Below are positions 5,556 to 6,636 of a stretch of DNA of 6,636 bases, one piece after another. Below the pieces are notes generated by a model that saw only the letters and a list, made by a program, of their open reading frames with translations, did no database searches and had not been told where the DNA came from. The translations under genes and the position numbers were made by a program. Each line of letters starts with the position of its first letter. Within the stretch, counting starts at the first letter, position 1. The stretch is from Rhizobiales bacterium UBA697 (GTDB taxonomy: Bacteria > Pseudomonadota > Alphaproteobacteria > Rhizobiales > Ancalomicrobiaceae). The DNA lies in assembly GCA_002298965.1 (NCBI GenBank), contig DBMN01000341.1, positions 1 to 6,636 on the forward strand. Direction: 5' to 3'.

Positions 5556-5617
5556 GACGGTTCATCGCCGCCGGCTCCCGGCTCCCGGCTCCCGGCTCCC
5601 GGCGGCAGACGGTTCAT
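5556..5617. repeat. Heptamer tandem array (GGCTCCC x4) bracketed by GACGGTTCAT direct repeats
   Basis: Four exact GGCTCCC units occupy 5573-5600, with partial units at each side (5571-5602). The array sits between two exact 10-base copies of GACGGTTCAT at 5556-5565 and 5608-5617. Because the unit is 7 bases and lies outside a gene, copy number could vary by slippage without affecting a protein. Confidence 0.75.
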
Positions 5618-5792
5618 GGCTCGACGCGTTGCGGGAGAGGGCTCCGCTCTCGCCGGCGTGGACCTGTCGGCGTGAACGTATCGATGCGGTCTTTCGGCCT
5701 CGCCCGTCGCGCGGGCGGGGCGAGCGTGCGGTTGCGTCGTTCGTCGTCAGGCCGACCCGGTATCGCCCTCACACGGGCAAAGAACGAAAAAC

Positions 5793-5798
5793 GAGGAG
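5793..5798 (+). promoter_or_regulatory. Ribosome binding site of the VOC gene
   Basis: GAGGAG lies 6 bases before the ATG at 5805, in a purine-rich stretch; it fixes the start and gives a protein beginning with the usual VOC strand MIDHLGF. Confidence 0.7.
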
Positions 5799-5804
5799 AG
5801 ACAC

Positions 5805-6191
5805 ATGATCGATCATCTGGGCTTCCCTGTCGCGGATCTGGCGCGGTCGCGCGCCTTCTACGAGAAGGCGTTGGCGCCGCTCGGCTACGGCGTGATCATG
5901 GCGGTGAGCGCCGAGGAGACCGGCGGGGCGGCCCATGTCGGCTTCGGCGCCGACGGCAAGCCGGACTTCTGGCTCTCCTCGGGCGGTGCGATCGCCGGCT
6001 GCATCCACGTCGCCTTCACCGCGCCCGACCGCGCCGCGGTGACGGCCTTCCACGCCGCGGCCCTCGCTGCCGGCGGCATCGACAACGGTGGCCCCGGTCT
6101 CAGGCCGCACTACCACCCGAACTACTGGGGCGCCTTCGTGCTCGACCCCGACGGCCACAACATCGAGGCGGTCTGCCATCTGCCCGAGTGA
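5805..6191 (+). CDS. VOC family protein (glyoxalase / bleomycin resistance / dioxygenase fold)
   Basis: This encodes 128 residues, the normal length of a single-domain VOC protein made of two beta-alpha-beta-beta-beta modules. It begins MIDHLGFPVADLARSRAFYE, the typical first strand and helix; the second module starts near GCIHVAFTA (65-73) and ends with the DPDGHNIEAVCH strand (114-125). Likely metal ligands are H4, H68 and E121, at the places used by family members; H102, H104 and Y107 in the loop before the last strands are also well placed near the pocket. There is no signal peptide or membrane segment, so it is cytosolic. The family includes glyoxalase I, extradiol dioxygenases and antibiotic-binding proteins; I cannot name the substrate. 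It stands alone, with about 900 bases of repeats before it and a hairpin-rich spacer after it. Confidence 0.92.
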   Translation: MIDHLGFPVADLARSRAFYEKALAPLGYGVIMAVSAEETGGAAHVGFGADGKPDFWLSSGGAIAGCIHVAFTAPDRAAVTAFHAAALAAGGIDNGGPGLRPHYHPNYWGAFVLDPDGHNIEAVCHLPE

Positions 6192-6196
6192 GCGAC

Positions 6197-6235
6197 GGCG
6201 ACGCGGGGGAGGTGCCGCTCCGCCCTCGCGTCGCC
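6197..6235 (+). terminator. Hairpin after the VOC stop, possible terminator
   Basis: GGCGACGCG (6197-6205) pairs with CGCGTCGCC (6227-6235); pairing continues inward through a G-U, three G-C pairs and, after a mismatch, two more. It begins 5 bases after the VOC stop. There is no T-tract, so termination is uncertain; it might instead protect the mRNA 3' end. Confidence 0.4.
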
Positions 6236-6401
6236 CGATCGCACGCGGCCACACGAGCCGCCGCGCTGCCCGATCGCAGACGATCGAGCGAGCCGTGGGG
6301 CACGCGATCATGGACGATCGGGCGCCGCCCCTTCGGCGCCCATCGCGCCAGGGTCCCGCTCGTCGGGCTCGATGACGCCGCCCGCGAGGCTTGGCCGCCG
6401 T

Positions 6402-6455
6402 CCGTGACGCCTCGCCACCGTCCACGCGGCTGCGCCCCTCCCGTGACGCCTCGCC
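6402..6455. repeat. 15-base direct repeat CCGTGACGCCTCGCC, two copies
   Basis: Exact copies lie at 6402-6416 and 6441-6455, 39 bases apart. A weaker third match (GATGACGCCGCCC, from 6371) lies 31-33 bases upstream of the first. No function is evident. Confidence 0.55.
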
Positions 6456-6520
6456 GTTCGGCTGGCGACCTTGCACGGCGGATCGGCGGACGACGCTGCG
6501 CGGGCCATGCGGCGGCATGC

Positions 6521-6526
6521 TAGGCT
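6521..6526 (+). promoter_or_regulatory. Possible -10 element TAGGCT before the right-edge gene
   Basis: TAGGCT lies about 48 bases before the ATG at 6574, in a GCATGCTAGGCTCGCG context that stands out in very GC-rich DNA. The -35 region (around 6497-6503) is weak. The call is tentative. Confidence 0.3.
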
Positions 6527-6573
6527 CGCGTCTCTTCGTCGCTCCTCGCAAGCCCGCCGGACCCCGCCTGCCC

Positions 6574-6636
6574 ATGTCGCCGACGCCGCCCGCACCGCCC
6601 GAGCCCTCCGCCCCCGAAGACGGCGCGCCCGCTGCC
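6574..6636 (+). CDS. Possible start of a gene with a Pro/Ala-rich N-terminus, truncated by the window edge
   Basis: Twenty-one codons are visible from an ATG at 6574 to the last base: a Pro/Ala/Glu-rich opening (MSPTPPAPPEPSAPEDGAPA). Such a disordered proline-rich beginning is common in front of a folded or membrane domain in high-GC alphaproteobacteria. Support is the possible -10 element upstream and the sudden run of Pro-rich codons; there is no strong Shine-Dalgarno. Nothing can be said of its function, and the true start could lie further right. Confidence 0.35.
   Translation, partial: MSPTPPAPPEPSAPEDGAPAA

Larger units (their letters stand above)
4908..5804. other. Repeat-rich intergenic region without a credible gene
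   Basis: About 900 bases between clpA and the VOC gene. Open frames exist on both strands but their products are Arg/Ser/Pro-rich, change composition at each palindrome and match no family I recognise. What is present is structural: a 116-base multi-hairpin element, a RIME-like double hairpin, interleaved inverted repeats, an isolated hairpin and a heptamer tandem array, each listed separately. A degenerate relative of the RIME-like hairpin start (CCTTCTCTCCTCGCGGGG) is at 5051-5068, followed by GGCGTT-TGCGG-AACGCC (5067-5083). From 5618 to 5804 I see nothing beyond the leader of the VOC gene, and no convincing promoter for it. Confidence 0.65.
6192..6573. other. Hairpin-rich intergenic spacer after the VOC gene
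   Basis: These 382 bases contain no credible gene. Beyond the hairpin at 6197-6235 and the direct repeat at 6402-6455 (listed separately), there is an inverted repeat CGCCCGATC (6232-6240) with GATCGGGCG (6316-6324), a hairpin GGGCGCC-GCCCCTTC-GGCGCCC (6320-6341), and several CGATCG words between 6235 and 6320. The open frames across it are Arg/Pro-rich continuations of shadow frames. Confidence 0.55.

Noticed and set aside
2378..5617. A 1079-codon open frame on the minus strand, antiparallel to clpA
   Set aside because: It is a shadow of clpA: GC-rich codon bias suppresses stops on the opposite strand. Its product is a His/Leu/Asp/Gly-rich shadow composition in the clpA part and Arg/Pro-rich in the repeat spacer, with no recognisable domain.
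5109..5617. CRISPR array or insertion sequence in the repeat-rich spacer
   Set aside because: There is no series of equal repeats with unique spacers, no cas genes and no transposase; the repeats are palindromes of different types plus one short tandem array.
5672..6523. A 283-codon plus-strand frame overlapping the VOC gene
   Set aside because: The VOC frame has a strong ribosome site and clear family motifs; this frame is Arg-rich shadow sequence.

Overview
This is a high-GC bacterial window. Protein content and gene order point to an alphaproteobacterium, most likely Rhizobiales/Hyphomicrobiales: a Phasin_2-type phasin, an alphaproteobacterial-style clpS-clpA pair, a class A-type D,D-carboxypeptidase, and RIME-like palindromic intergenic repeats. 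I cannot name a genus from sequence alone.

Layout, left to right. Positions 1-1060 (minus strand) hold a secreted penicillin-binding-protein-type D-alanyl-D-alanine carboxypeptidase that starts at a GTG and runs off the left edge. A 342-base divergent intergenic region (1061-1402) follows. It carries a sigma70-like promoter for the next gene and three helically phased copies of a TTGC-N3-GCAA operator-like motif. A small phasin (1403-1726), ending in a clear intrinsic terminator, is transcribed rightward. After a 272-base spacer with a plausible promoter come clpS (2065-2394) and clpA (2405-4858), 10 bases apart, closed by a strong hairpin terminator. Then about 900 bases (4908-5804) have no credible gene but are packed with palindromic and tandem repeats. 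A small VOC (glyoxalase-fold) protein (5805-6191) comes next, then about 380 bases of hairpin-rich spacer. The last 63 bases may be the start of another rightward gene.

Functional themes. ClpS delivers N-degron substrates to the ClpA unfoldase, which feeds ClpP (not in the window); the two genes form a tight operon. The phasin coats polyhydroxyalkanoate granules and appears to have its own regulated promoter. The D,D-carboxypeptidase trims peptidoglycan in the periplasm. The VOC protein has no assigned substrate.

The most interesting signals are not new genes. They are (i) the triple phased palindrome over the phasin promoter, (ii) a strong Shine-Dalgarno and ATG inside clpA at codon 162 that would make an N-domain-less ClpA, like the internal start known in E. 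coli clpA, (iii) a 116-base multi-hairpin palindromic element and a RIME-like element downstream of clpA, and (iv) interleaved inverted repeats and a heptamer tandem array in the same spacer. I found no evidence of a wholly new multi-gene system.
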